NCBI RefSeq assembly: GCF_031755915.1
Contig: NC_083390.1
Location: forward strand, 24,175,001 to 24,239,000
From: Ziziphus jujuba
Taxonomy: Eukaryota; Streptophyta; Magnoliopsida; Rosales; Rhamnaceae
Reading direction: 5' to 3'
DNA length: 64,000 bases
Both the position numbers and the translations under genes were made by a program. Position 1 is the stretch's first letter, and the number at the start of each line of letters is the position of its first letter. A model generated the notes under the pieces. That model worked only from the letters and a program-made list of their open reading frames with translations. It did not search any database and was not told where the DNA came from. This document shows, piece after piece, positions 37,291-50,200 of this stretch.

Positions 37291-37452
37291 CAGAAATTCT
37301 ATGGTGAGGATGGTCCGCATGAAGACCGCAGTATTAGTAACGGTTTTTTATAGTATTAACGATGGTTTCTTAGAAAATCGTCACCAATACTATAAAAAAC
37401 TGTCATCAATACTATGGTCCGCATGAGGACCGTCCGCACCATAAACGGATTG
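37291..37452. mobile_element. MITE 1 (162 bp) with long imperfect inverted repeats
   Basis: The left end reads CAGAAATTCTATGGTGAGG and the right end, read in reverse, CAATCCGTTTATGGTGCGG; pairing continues imperfectly through about 45 bases and the centre is also self-complementary. It is embedded in TA/CATA microsatellite, so the target duplication cannot be resolved. A related shorter element is at 40656-40713. Confidence 0.7.
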
Positions 37453-38154
37453 TATACATACATACACACACACATACATAAATGACAAAATTTCACTGTT
37501 TCTAAGATAGAGAATTTGAATTCAAATCTCTCGTTTTCAATACCAATATATATATATATATATGTATATATTTAGAGGTTTATGAGATTGATTGATTAGT
37601 ACATACCAAATGGAAGTGATGATGGCTTATGTATCATATATTGCAGCCGGTGAGAAACAATAAATTCCTTCCGCGTGAGGCCCTCCCAAATAAAGAGAGC
37701 AAAAATGGATGTTATGCATGGGTAGGCCAATTTTAAATCCACAATGGGAAAAAAGAAAAAAAGAAAAAAGAAAATCAAACATTTTAAGTTAAAAAGCCTA
37801 TATAAAGCACCACATATGTTTCCATCGTTGAACCTTGTAATGCAATAAGCCAATAAAATTTTGTTCCTCATTAAAGATGAATTAATATTTAGTAAAGAAT
37901 CTTCCTCAAAAACCTTTTGTTCCTTTCAATAAATTTAAATAGCATATTTTGATTTAATGTTGTCAACTTCAACCAAAATTATATAGCATGGTTCACCTCG
38001 ATTCTCATTGTTTAGATGATCATAATTATGATCCATTGAAAAAAAATTGAAATTAAACAATTAAAAAAAAAACTGTGATAACCAAAACAAGAATATGAAA
38101 GAATAAAAAACACCAAAATATAGAACATCAAAATTTTAAATAACTAGAAGGTTC

Positions 38155-38900
38155 ATTTACTAGTTTATAACCAAATGTATTTGATTTATTTGGTAAATAA
38201 AATAAAATTAAAAAATTTATTTTGAATATAAATCTTATTTTACCATGGTTAACATTCATATTTGAAAAGGATATTCCAAATTTTTTCCACTAATAAAATA
38301 AAAGCATATTATTTATGTAATTTTTTAAAGTCCAAATAAGAAAATATCTTTATTATTTTCCATATAATCACATTTGTATATTGAAAAATATTAATACACT
38401 TTAATATTATATGAAAACTTTAATGCACATTATATATGAAGATTTTAATACATGTTTTAATAATTTTGGGGAGAATTTAAATGAATACTATGATGACACA
38501 TGACCATTTTTTTATATTGCATTTTTGTATACTAACTTTTTTACTTTTATTTACTAATTTATAACAAAATATATTTGACATAATTAGTAAACAAAATAAA
38601 ATTAAAAAATTTCTTTTGAATATAAATTATATTTTACCATATTTAACAATTATATTTTGAAAATGATATCTCAAATTTTTTCCCCTAATAAAATAAAATT
38701 ATATTATTTATGTAATTTTTCAATGTCCAAATAAAGAAATATCTTTATTATTTTCCATATAATCACATTTGCATATGAAAAAAATATTTAATACACTTTA
38801 ATATTATATGGAAACTTTAATGCACGTTATATATGGAGATATAGAGACTTTAATGTACGTTATATATATAATACATGCTATATATGTAGATACATTTTAA
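38155..38900. repeat. About 390-bp diverged tandem repeat
   Basis: Blocks such as tcctttattattttccatataatca-like sequence, the ggtaaataaaataaaatt motif and ctttaatattatatg recur about 390 bp apart (38160-38500 against 38550-38880). There is no coding content. Confidence 0.6.
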
Positions 38901-40655
38901 TTTATTATTTTATAAATATGATATTATATTTTTGTCATAATTATACATTTTAACATTTTTGTCCCAATTAAAATTTTCTTAATCAAACGTCATATATAAT
39001 ATAATATTATAATAATAATAAAATATAATGTTGGGTACAACCAATAAAAAGTAAAAAAAATCTTATACCCTTTCAATTAATTATTTCAATTCGAAATCAT
39101 ATATATGTAGATGCACTTATATAGTATATAATATTATAATAATAAAAATATATATTTTTGGATACAACCAATCAAAAACAAAAAGTCTCATCATTTAAAA
39201 TAGTGGTTATTTTTAATACTGATTGATATTTTGATAGGGTTATAAATAATAAAGAGAAAAAAAAGTATTTTTTTTAACAATTTTGGAGGGAATTTAAACA
39301 AATACTGTGATGATACGTGTTAATTTTTTTATACTTACTCTTTTATTTTTATATATTATATGGATATGCAGTAACATATAATATTATATTATATAATATT
39401 ATAATTAAAATAAAAAGATATCTTTGTTAATTTCTATATACTCATATTTATATATGTAAAAATGATTAAAATATATTTAATTAATGAAACTATATATATG
39501 CAAATATATTTTACGTATTTGACTTATTTGGTAAATAAGATAAAATCAAATATTTTATTTATTTTAAATTTATTTTAAAATTGTTACTATGTGTAATTTT
39601 ATCAATATTTTGATAGTTATGGATAGTTATATTAAAAATTAATTATATATATATATATATATATATATTTGGTTATATTCATAAAAAATGTAAGATAATA
39701 AATAAAATAAAATGAAAAAATATGTTTGAAGAGAATTTGGAAGAAGATTATGTTAACACGTGACGCATACGGTTCTTCTTTTCTATATTAATACTAGCAT
39801 CCATCCCCATGCAATGCACGACACATGTAATCATACCAAATAGATTTTAAAAAACATTTATAATAATTTATTACATTTGAAAACCTATTTAAATTTTTTA
39901 TTAATAATAAGTATATTTGGATTTTTTTTTCTTCAATCGATATTATAAAATTTTATTAATAATTATAAATTTGATATCTATATATAACATTATTCAATTA
40001 TATAATTTAAATTCAAAAATGTTTACCTATCTAATGTTTTTCATCTATGAAAATTTTCTATCCAATTTTTTCCATCTATGAAATTTAAATTCAAATTCAA
40101 ATGTATTTTTTGATTTCTTACAAATAATTAATTTTCATATATTAAATACTTATAATATAATATATTTATTTACTTACTTATTTATTATTATTATTTATCC
40201 TATAAAAATTTTTTTGCCTTAAAAAATAAATTATTTATGAAATTCAAATTATAAAATATTTATCTATTTAATTTTTTCCACCTATAAAATTCAAATTCAA
40301 ATTTAGATTCAAATGTATTTATATAATTTAATTCAAATTCAAATTTATTTATATAATATTTTCTATCTATGGAATTCAAATGTATTTTTTGATTTTTTGC
40401 AAATAATTAATTTTTCTATGTTAAATATTTATAATATAATTTAATTATATTTATCATTATTATTATTATTATTATTATAACTTAACTAATAATAATTTAG
40501 ATTTAAAAAGAGACATATATATAACATTTAATATTTTTTATTATATAATAAAATATAGAAATTAATTTCATTATTAATTACTGTATATAAAATATTTTTA
40601 TTTTACAATAAAATAAACATAATAAACTATTAAAATATATATATATATATATATA

Positions 40656-40713
40656 CAGTCCGTCTATGGTGCGGACGGTCCTCATGCGGACTGTCCTCAC
40701 CATAGAATTTCAG
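40656..40713. mobile_element. MITE 2 (58 bp), deletion derivative of MITE 1
   Basis: It starts CAGTCCGTCTATGGTGCGG and ends CACCATAGAATTTCAG, a near-perfect palindrome. It contains only the two ends of MITE 1, in the opposite orientation, and lies between TATATA tracts. Confidence 0.7.
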
Positions 40714-40768
<55 letters not shown>

Positions 40769-41184
40769 GTTTATCATTGATTTTGCATTTTGTATTTTTA
40801 TTTTTTGCTGAGAAGATGGTATGGATATATATAAGTACAATATTCTTTACCATATATATATATATATATTATCATAATTTAAAGATATTATATATTAAAA
40901 GTTTTTTAAGCATTTGTTTTCTTTGTTAACATATATATATATATATATAAGTACATTTTAAACATTTTTTGAAAAATATTGAAAAAACATTATTCATCTT
41001 AATTGTTTTAATAAAGATATCAATTTCATATTTTAATATTATTATTTTATAATAAAATTTTATTTATTACATCTCCATTCATTTTGGAGAGAAACAAACA
41101 ACCACCACATCTCACTATATTCTCTTTTTCATTTTGTGAATATTTGTTGAATAATATAATATTGGCAAAATAAAAGAAACAAAA

Positions 41185-41352
41185 ATGTGGATGTCTTATC
41201 TAATATCATTGCCTCAGACAATGGGAATAGTGATTTTCATGTCTAAATATTTTGCTAGGCCTAACATCCCCAAATACATGTTCTACACCATTGGATATAT
41301 CTAACTCTGTTCTCTATCCATCATCATCTTATTCCTGCTAACATCTGGATAG
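41185..41352 (+). pseudogene. Possible relic of a membrane-protein exon
   Basis: A 39-codon frame from ATG 41185 to TAA 41302-41304 has an unusually gene-like composition within this AT-rich block (SLPQTMGIVIFMSKYF, PNIPKYMFYTIGY). After the stop the same frame continues hydrophobic (SIIILFLLTSG) to a TAG at 41350-41352. It may be a captured fragment of a membrane protein; I cannot name the family. Confidence 0.25.
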
Positions 41353-42369
41353 TAATATATACTTAAATGTATATATATATATATATATATATTATTAATA
41401 AATCCAAAATTTATGTAATATTTTTGTCAAATAAATATTTATTAAAAATAAAAGTATTTCTAGCCGTTACATTTCATTTTTTCATATAAAACAATGATAA
41501 TATTTATCATGCTCTTACCAAACATTATTACGGTTATCATCCTCATATTCTAATCATTGATTATTTCCATTGTATATGTATATATTAGAATAAAACCTAA
41601 CTTTTATGGTATTTGTCTTTTTTTTTTTTTAATGTATTCAAATAATCTTTATTGGTAAGGGACAAAAAAAAAAAAATAATAATAATAATAAAGAAATTCA
41701 AAGGCAAGCACAACTAAAATTTATAATGGATAGGAATGTGATAAGAAATCTAAGCAATATAAACATAAAGATAAGGAAAAAAAAATGGTTACCTTATCCA
41801 AGCTAAGTTGAAACTCATATTCTCCACCATTTTTAATGTACGTGCCTCATGCAAAAGTATATGTTTATAAGTATTTTAAACTTTAATCTTTTTAATTGTT
41901 TTCTCTATACAAATGGATAAAGAATGGATGTTGGACTAAACTATTTTCTTATTTATAGTTAGAGTGAATTTTTTTTTTTCAATATAGAAGTTGTCTAATT
42001 ATTTTGTGTGGGTAAAAAAATAAAGAGAATTTTTTGATGTCCTATTAAAAATGAAAAATAAAAATTTGGCTTATATATATATTATCATAATCTACATAAT
42101 AGTTAACCATATATATATATTATCATAATTTACATAATAGTTGACCATATATGTATATATATATATATGTATTATTATAATGAAGAGAATATTTTGATAA
42201 ATTATCATTGATAAAATAAATATACATGATAGTTAACCATATATATATATATTATCATAATTTTAAGATTATCTTTTAAATGCAACTTAACATATATATA
42301 TATATACATATATGTATGTATATATATATATATATGTATAAGTCCTTTTAAGCATTTGTTTCTTTTACT

Positions 42370-42372
<3 letters not shown>

Positions 42373-42458
<86 letters not shown>
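42373..42458. repeat. (GT)43 microsatellite
   Basis: An 86-bp perfect GT run within TA-rich DNA. A shorter TGTG run lies at about 42632-42652. Confidence 0.95.
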
Positions 42459-42463
<5 letters not shown>

Positions 42464-43100
42464 AGTACATCTTAAACATTTTTTGAAAAATATTAAAAAA
42501 ATTCATTATTTACTATAAATTTTTTGATAAGAAAATAAATCTCATCATTTGTTATTGCATTTTAAATATATATATATATAAAAGTCATTTTAAGTATTTG
42601 TTTTCTTTATTAACATAAATATATATATGTTGCGTGTGTGTGTGTGTGTGTGCGCCCGTGTATTTTAAACATTTTTTGGAAAATATTTTAAAAAATGCAT
42701 TATTTATCTTAAATTTCTTAATAAAAAGACCAATATCATTATTAGTTACTCTATTTTAATTTTGTTATTTTATAATGTACTTCCATTTATTAATATACAT
42801 ATATGAACATGTATTAGTATATGGAAATTTTAGGTAAAATATATTTAGTAATAATAAGAAAATCATTTATTATATACATGTTTTTTTACCAAATAAAGAG
42901 ATAAATTTCATTACTAATTTATTTATGTTTATATATGTATATATATATATATATATAAGAAGATCAAATAAAGAGATCAATCTTATAATTGAAATTTATT
43001 TGACTTAATTGGTAAATAAAATAAAATTAAATATTTTGTTTATTTTAATTTTATTTCAAAATTATTACCATATGTAGTTATTGAATGTAATAAATAGTGC

Positions 43101-43180
43101 AATTCGTGGGTAATGATCTTCAAGATCTTTCCCATTGGCTTGAATATACTTGATCAAAATCTTGTATTCCTAAATCGTCC
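43101..43180 (-). pseudogene. Decayed R2R3-MYB exon fragment (unit 1)
   Basis: The minus strand reads WT(x)-stop-EYKILIKYIQANGKDLED, then HYPRIA after a shift. This matches the first MYB repeat pattern W-T-x-E-E-D-x-x-L-x-x-Y-I-x-x-N-G followed by W-R-S-L-P-x-x-A; the nucleotides agatcattaccca align with the WRSLP codons. Stop and frameshift make it non-functional. Confidence 0.55.
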
Positions 43181-43730
43181 ATATAATATAATAATAAAAA
43201 TATATATTAGATGGTAATAAAATAAGATCAAATAATTTGTTTTGAAAATAAATCTTATTTTCCTATATTTAACAATTATTATTTATGATATTATGTTTTT
43301 ATATCGAAATAAAAAGATATTTTTATTAATTTCCATATAATCGTATTTGTATATGTAAAAATATTTAAAATATATTTAAATAAGGAAACTATATATATGC
43401 AAATATATTTTATGTATTTGACTTATTTGGTAAATAAAATAAAATTAAATATTTTGTTTATTTTAAATTTATTTCAAAATTATTACCATATGTTATTTTT
43501 TCAATTGTTTGATAGTTATTAATAGTTATATCAAAAATTGATTTTGTATATATTTGGTTATAACCATAAAAATTAAGATAATAAATAAATAAATAAATAA
43601 TAAATAAAATAACTACTTTGGGAGGGAATTTTAAAAAAAGGTATATTATATAGATAGATATAGATAATATAATATAATATAATATTATAATAATAAGAAT
43701 AAAAATATATATAATTTAAAAAGGATAATA

Positions 43731-43812
43731 CTTGCATTCTCTGGTAATGATCTCCAAGTCTTCCATATTGGTCCAAATATACTTGATCAAAATCTTATAT
43801 TCCTCAGCCGTC
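43731..43812 (-). pseudogene. Decayed R2R3-MYB exon fragment (unit 2)
   Basis: The minus strand reads RWTAEEYKILIKYI, then wtNMEDLEIITREC. The DNA ttggagatcattaccagaga corresponds to the conserved W-R-S-L-P codons shifted by one frame. It begins right at the start of the first MYB repeat; no second repeat follows. It is more intact at its 5' end than unit 1. Confidence 0.6.
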
Positions 43813-44307
43813 CATCTAATATAATAATAAAAACATATATTAGATTGTAATAAAATAAGATCTAATAATTTATTTTTGAAAATAAATCTTATTTTGCTAT
43901 GTTTAACAATTATTATTTATGATATTATGTTTTTATATTGAAATAAAAAGATATCTTTATTAATTTTTATGTAACCATATTTGTACATGTAAAAATATTT
44001 TTAATTAAGGAAACTATATATATGCAAATACATTTTACGTATTTGACTTATTTGGTAAATAAAATAAAATTAAATATTTTGTTTATTTTAAATTTATTTC
44101 AAAATTATTACCATATATCATTTTATCAATTGTTTGATCGTTATATCAAAAATAGATTTTATATATATTTGGGTATAAACATAAAAGATAAAATAATAAA
44201 TAAATAATAAATAAAATAAAAATAAAGAAGGTGTTTTTGGAAGAAGTATATACTGACACATGACGCATATGATTATTCTTTTATATATTATATAGATATA
44301 GATAAGA

Positions 44308-44530
44308 AAGAAAAAAGATAAATTAATCATGTATTATTGAAAATTTAGTTCTTAACTTTTCACATGCAATCCACTTTCGAAGGAAAAAAAAAAAAATTAC
44401 ACATGCCAAAATCGTAATTATTGACCAGATGATAATGTTTTGTTTTCTAAAACTATAAATTACAAATAAAGATAATTAAATTGTTGACCAAAGATTAAGT
44501 ACATACATATAATACAAAATACAAACGTAC

Positions 44531-44584
<54 letters not shown>

Positions 44585-44670
44585 ATACACAAATAGAGAC
44601 ACCAAGAACACACAAAGAGGTCAGCAAAAGAGAAAAATAAATTAAGACATGAAGAAAAGTGAAAAAAGAA

Positions 44671-44709
<39 letters not shown>

Positions 44710-45490
44710 GTAAACACCTGAATATTTCAACACAGTAGTAATATTAACCTGCAGAGCTTTATCTACGGTTTCCCTGTATGCAGGGTAAATTTGGAAAGAA
44801 ATCTGAAAGCTAATATTGATAAGACTTTGTAGATGGAAAAAGAATTAAAATGGGCTAAAAAGGCATTGTGGGTTCACTCATCTCCATTAAAAGTTTGTTA
44901 ACATCGAGAAGCTCAAAAGCTTTTTTTTTTCCTTTTTTTTTAAAATTTTATAAATTGTTATAATTATTATTATTTTTCAAAATTAAATGTATGGAAAACT
45001 CCTGAGTGCGGCAATTAATTAAAAATGTTGTAGATTGTAATTAATATAGGTCTGATATTCAAAGCCAATATTGCTTTTACATCTGTTTTCATGTCAATGG
45101 ATTTTATGACTATAACCATTTTACTGTCATAATAAAAGTTGCAATCTACAACAAGTTTCACACTAGCAATTTTATTTTCTAATTATTATATTGTATCTTT
45201 TCTACTGTTAAAAATGTTAGTTATAGTCATCATAAGTTTTTCCAAAAGACTAAAAAAAAAAAAAAAAAAAGTTTACTCCCTCTCTAAGTCAGTGACAGAC
45301 CCAGGAAATATTTCTAAGAGGGCACCATTAGGGGTAAATCCAACACTTATTTCTAATTTATGGTATAAAGAGATACAAATATATACAAAAACATAACATT
45401 TTTTGTTATGTTGTAATCAAATATTAACTTTGATTGTTTTGCACCACATTAAAAATTGATTGCAAATTGATAAAATAATGGTCTGTAGCA
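44308..45490. repeat. Unit C, right part
   Basis: Homology to 15140-16350 upstream of copy 1 resumes (shared blocks catgtattattgaaaattta, ccagatgataatgtttt, agacaccaagaacaca, tgcaatctacaacaagtttc). It includes a decayed version of the orphan exon at about 44753-44803. It ends at about 45490 in aattgattgcaaattgat. Confidence 0.72.
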
Positions 45491-45493
45491 TAG

Positions 45494-45755
45494 TTGACTT
45501 CCTTTGTCCTTAAAATGGTCTGTAGCATAACTGATCTTGAACTTCGTTTTTGACAATTAGAAAGTTCTCGTACACTGAGGAATCTTGCAAAGTATGTGTT
45601 GCTCAATGTTCCATCAAGCATCATCAAAAACATATGGAATGTTATAACAAGATAAGGGTAAGATTTGGATGGAATGTTGACAAAAGAATCTGGTATGTTC
45701 TTGAATTGTATTTCTTCATTATCAATGCAGCCCATAAAAAATGAATCGCTTTCAA
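45494..45755 (-). pseudogene. Orphan fragment of helicase exon 9
   Basis: On the minus strand the fragment encodes [37 protein letters not shown] and RTKEVNY, matching residues 20-96 of exon 9 in copy 1 (plus-strand 6824-7055). The left edge joins unit C sequence directly, and the remaining UvrD motifs and all splice sites are absent. It is a relic of another gene copy in the array. Confidence 0.9.
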
Positions 45756-45863
45756 CTTTTATGATAAATGAAATATTATATGTTAGTGGTTGGCTATTCC
45801 ATTAAAGCATGTAATTTGTTCTTCACCTTTTTTCCCTGATGCTTCCTTATCGGTCCGAGCAAA

Positions 45864-45919
<56 letters not shown>

Positions 45920-46423
45920 TAAAAATCAAATCTTGTTCTTAAATCACAATTAAGCTTCATTTACACACTATTTTATTTAATTGCATTTTGGCTTTGGACT
46001 CAAATTTGTTGAATAAGCCAAAAAATTCCAATTGGACCGAATATTAGCAAATAAAAAAAGTGATTTAGCCAAAGAAGAATAATTAGTGCCAATAATATAT
46101 ACCAATGATATTTGTATGTTGTGGAAATATGAGAATTTGGATTTGGACTTAGCCTTTTTATGAGCTTGAGAAGGATATGCATGATTTCACCTACCAATTC
46201 TACTACAATTGCATGGCTCTATATGCGGTATGTATATATGTGTACATGGATACTTGCTTATGTAATTCCCTTAATCAGAAGATTTTTATCAGGATTAATT
46301 ATTTAGGGAACTCATCACGCCAATGTTGATGTGACGGTTTATACCAAATAGATTATATGATGTGTTGCCTGACAAATCGGTTAAAAAAATAAATAAATTA
46401 ATTAATTCCTACATGTTACCTAT
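45756..46423. other. Spacer between exon 9 relic and copy 2 unit
   Basis: Contains an A/TA tract (45861-45915) and AT-rich DNA with no gene or repeat relation I can see. The duplication that holds copy 2 begins at about 46424 (gtggtggcggtgcgggg against window position 5-21). Confidence 0.4.
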
Positions 46424-46686
46424 ATTGTGGTGGCGGTGCGGGGTTTAAAAATTGTTGAAAACTACAAATATAGCTTCAACTCTGTGACATATACTATGAA
46501 ATACTCCTTGCATATATTTAGTTTCAGATTACAGTTTGGAGGCTTAGTAAAGACCAAATTCAAAAGCTATCAGATTCCAGCATTAGCATAAGCCTCTCAA
46601 ATATCTATACTTTGTTCCTAAAAACGCTGTATAATATTTTCAAGTTTTCAACATTTAACCATATTGCATATGCAACAACTTTTCTT

Positions 46687-46760
46687 TTAAGTATGCATCT
46701 TCAACCTACAAAATCCATATATATACAAAAGGCTATTTTTTCTTTCCTCCCTTCCCTTTT
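46687..46760 (-). other. Shifted C-terminal tail of copy 2
   Basis: Copy 1 ends KKGGKRK-stop at 320. In copy 2 small indels in the purine-rich stretch move the frame, so translation continues [16 protein letters not shown] and ends at TAA 46687-46689, adding about 20 residues encoded by former 3' UTR. Confidence 0.85.
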
Positions 46761-47178
46761 TGGCCTTCTTTTTCTTATTCTTGTTATTATTTCTCTTTCC
46801 TCTGTTATCAGTGTTGGAGCTGCTACTTGGGGTTCCAGAAGCAGAATTAACTTGAGAAGCCTCAGTGTCAACCTTGTGAGAATCTACATTTCTTTCATCC
46901 ACAACAGTAGTTTTAACCTCATCAGACTTTTCACTAGAAGCAACAACTTTCTCGATCTCCGATTCCTTATCAGCGAGGTTTGTGTTGTTAAGGACGAAAA
47001 GCTGTTTTAAGATAGGCTCCATTTTTGGCCTCTTTGATTGCAGCCTGTTGCAAAGTTCTTCAACCCTTGTAATTTGATCATCGCGTCCAACCTCACTGAT
47101 GGAAGAAAAAGCAAAGAGAGTAAAAAAGAAGAAGAAAAAACAGGCTATCTAATAGAATGTTCAATAAAAGACTTTATA

Positions 47179-47209
<31 letters not shown>

Positions 47210-50200
47210 TTGTTGACAAGAAATTCTGAATATATTATTCTCCAAATCCCTCCTCTTTTCTCTCCAAGTTGAGCATTGACACTAACCTCTCATCCAATGC
47301 ATTAGAAAGTTGTTTCAACTCGTCAGTCATAGTCACCACTTCATCGAGCATGACTTTCTTTTCAGAATCATTAGTATTCCGATAACTTGAAGTCAATCCA
47401 TCAGATAAAAGCTGAACGAATTTCTCCATATCGACCTAGAAGTAAAGTTGGAAAATGAACAAAAATTATTAAACTTCGCATTCGCAGTTTATCTTTGGGT
47501 TAAACATCGTACAGGAAAATGAATACATACAAAAAATAAGCATATTACCTTAATTGTTTTGGCATGTGACAGAAAAGCACTTTGGTCTCCTCCATTGTCT
47601 ACTATCTTCATTCTATCAAGTATTTCCCAAACACAGCGACAATCATTTGAAAGGTTAACCTGGTTTTTGTATTGAGTGTTTAGTTCCTGTTTGGCCACCA
47701 ACTCAAGTCTTGATTGGGGAAGCTCAGATTTCTTCTGTGAAGCAGAACTGGCTTCAGAGAGCACTTTCTGAGTATCAATAGCTTCGACAGCAGCAGCTCC
47801 CCTTTCGCCTTGTTTAGTTTCAATAGTCCTTGGAAACAATATCCTCAATATGTCATTCTTGCATTTAAAGATATTCATATTCACATATATGGCAGACCCA
47901 GGACAGAAAAGCAATGGAAAATTTTCTCCTGAACTTACAACTACCAAATCATTGCCAATCTTCTTAAATGCCTCAGCTAGCACAACAACAATTGTATACA
48001 AAGGGTGGCGTTTCCTTAAAAGGAAAAGGGCATCACGAAAGTCCCGTGGAAGATGTTCAATGATGTAGTTTTTATTGATCAAATCTAAGAGTAAATCTTG
48101 ACATATACCAAAATTCAAATTAATCAAACAAACAATCACAACCAATCTAGACACAATAAGTGAGTAGATGTCCTTCGCCTCAGTAGATTTTCCAATCCAT
48201 TCCAACATTTCACCCTTATTGTAAAGGCATTGCTGAACTACATGGATCATAGACTGAAGGAGATTTTCAAAAGATTGTTTCACATCAGCCCATCTGTAGG
48301 GACTTGATTTGGTATCTTCGCCACATTCCATGAGCCATTCAACAAATGATGACTTTGTAGTGAAAAAGTTACCCCGGAAGCAAGATACCCGAATTAGAAG
48401 GTGGTCAACAAGATACACAAAACAGCCAGGTGATATGTAATCATATTCAGCTCTCCAATTTCCTCCATATGTATGAAATAAAGCTTCATTGAAACTGCAA
48501 ATAAGAGGTCCCTTGCTTTCTTTTTCACTGGTATCCGAACATAAAATCTCAAAAAAGACCTTCCACGGGGAATCATTGCCCAACTTCTGTAAAATCTTCT
48601 CACATGATTCTTTTTTCAGCTTGCCAGAACCAAGAGTAATCATTGCAATCCTCCCAATTTGACCATAAGAAAGCTTGTTCTTTGAGTTGATATTCTCAAC
48701 TATTAATTCTTCAAGTAAACATTTGGAAATATCCATTCCTCTGAGCAATACCATATTCTCTCTCAATGACTTCCTCCAATCAAGAGGAAAGACGTAGCCA
48801 AAAAATTGCTCAGTTGACAGACTAATGGATTTCTGCAGTTTACCAGCATCATGATATCTTTTCTTCAGAAATTTGGACTCAAAAAGAAATTTTGCAACTT
48901 CATAGATATGGGTAAGAGCCCTGCTTTTACAGAATGGTATATCGGAAATTTTAACTGGGAAGTCATATATTGCTTGAAGCTTTTCCAAAATCTTAATTCC
49001 AACAAAAAGCAACTCTGAACTCCAGTAGCTCTGAGCAGCAGAAGCCAACTGATGAACACCAATAGAAACAAACTTCCCATTATTTTTAAAATGCCTCATG
49101 TTGACATCTCTCACCCAATCAGCATCAGAATGGAGCAGAATATAGCTGGTATTCAGATTATCAAACTGCCTCCGGACCCCTAAAAAATTCAAACAGAATT
49201 CTCCAAAACTTTCGTTTTCATTAACATCTTCTGACTCGAGATGAACAAGATATTCAAATACTCCAACTATCTTTTCCTTCCAAATGTTCCAAAAGTAAAC
49301 CATTGATTCAAGAGAGACTTGATTCTTAGAAATCATAGTTTCTGAATGCTCAGTAAGATTGAACACCAATTCTTCTTCAAAGATATATTTTGGAACACTT
49401 GAAGACAGATGACCATCCAAAATTTTCCGAACGCATAGCATTTCAGCAGTAATGCTCTTGTGCATCTGAGAAGCCTTCATTTGATTCTTCGTTAATTGCA
49501 AGTTACTCTGCTCATTTGCAATAATATCAGCTTCTACGCAAAACAACTCATAAAAGTTGTCACTGTCATTCTTAGCAAATGACTTCCCTTTTGCTAAAAG
49601 CTCTTGTTTCTGTTTAAACTGCTTTAAGGGCCAACCTTTGCTACCACGGGACCAAAGGGAGTTGGCAAGCACATACAAAAGTATTAGTGTTGCTGCTTCT
49701 CTAAAATTCCCAGCCTTACCAATCAGATCTACCTCAAGTAGTATATCTCCCCTGGCATACACCTCCGCAGCAAGCTCATAGCATTCTGCACGAGTAAAGC
49801 ATTCTCCAGCTCTTCCCAGCTCAGACTCACCACATTTTTCCATATAAATCCTACCTGAAGCAATCAGAAATCACAAAAATAATTTAAAGTTTCAAAAACC
49901 AGAAGAAAATGGTAACTCCAGCAAGGAATAACATTTTGCAAACAGAAAAACTATCAATAATCAGCACCCAACGGATGCCTACAGCTGCCAAGAAACTTAA
50001 ACTATGAATAAGTTCCAGACTAATGAATAAGTAGGAAATAAGCTCAGGCTGGATATAATTAGTAAGAAGGCTATACAACTCCCAATGGTAAGGAAGAAGC
50101 TGGATGCAATATTTTATATCACAGAGTGAAGCACATAAAAATACACTCAAATATACATCAATGTGGTTAAGTTACTGTCAACTTCCATTATAAAGTCATA

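Larger units (their letters stand above)
43095..44260. repeat. 632-bp tandem repeat carrying MYB exon relics
   Basis: Two units offset by about 632 bp share ggtaatgatct, atacttgatcaaaatcttgt-like sequence and gtatttgacttatttggtaa. The units start in the MYB-like segment and end in AT-rich DNA. Confidence 0.65.
35984..44307. other. About 8.3 kb AT-rich insertion splitting unit C
   Basis: It interrupts otherwise continuous homology to the gene-upstream region. It is extremely AT-rich, with many TA tracts, and has no intact gene. Inside are two MITE-like hairpins, a 392-bp and a 632-bp duplicated block, decayed MYB exon fragments and a dispersed motif around atttggtaaataaaataaaatta (about 38190, 38570, 39525, 43010, 43430, 44050). 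No LTR, TIR or transposase was found, so its class is unknown; it may be a nest of non-autonomous elements. Confidence 0.45.

Noticed and set aside
43573..43776. 67-aa minus-strand frame starting MDQYGRLGDH
   Set aside because: It reads the MYB relic in the wrong frame and then runs into AT-rich Tyr/Ile/Phe sequence.
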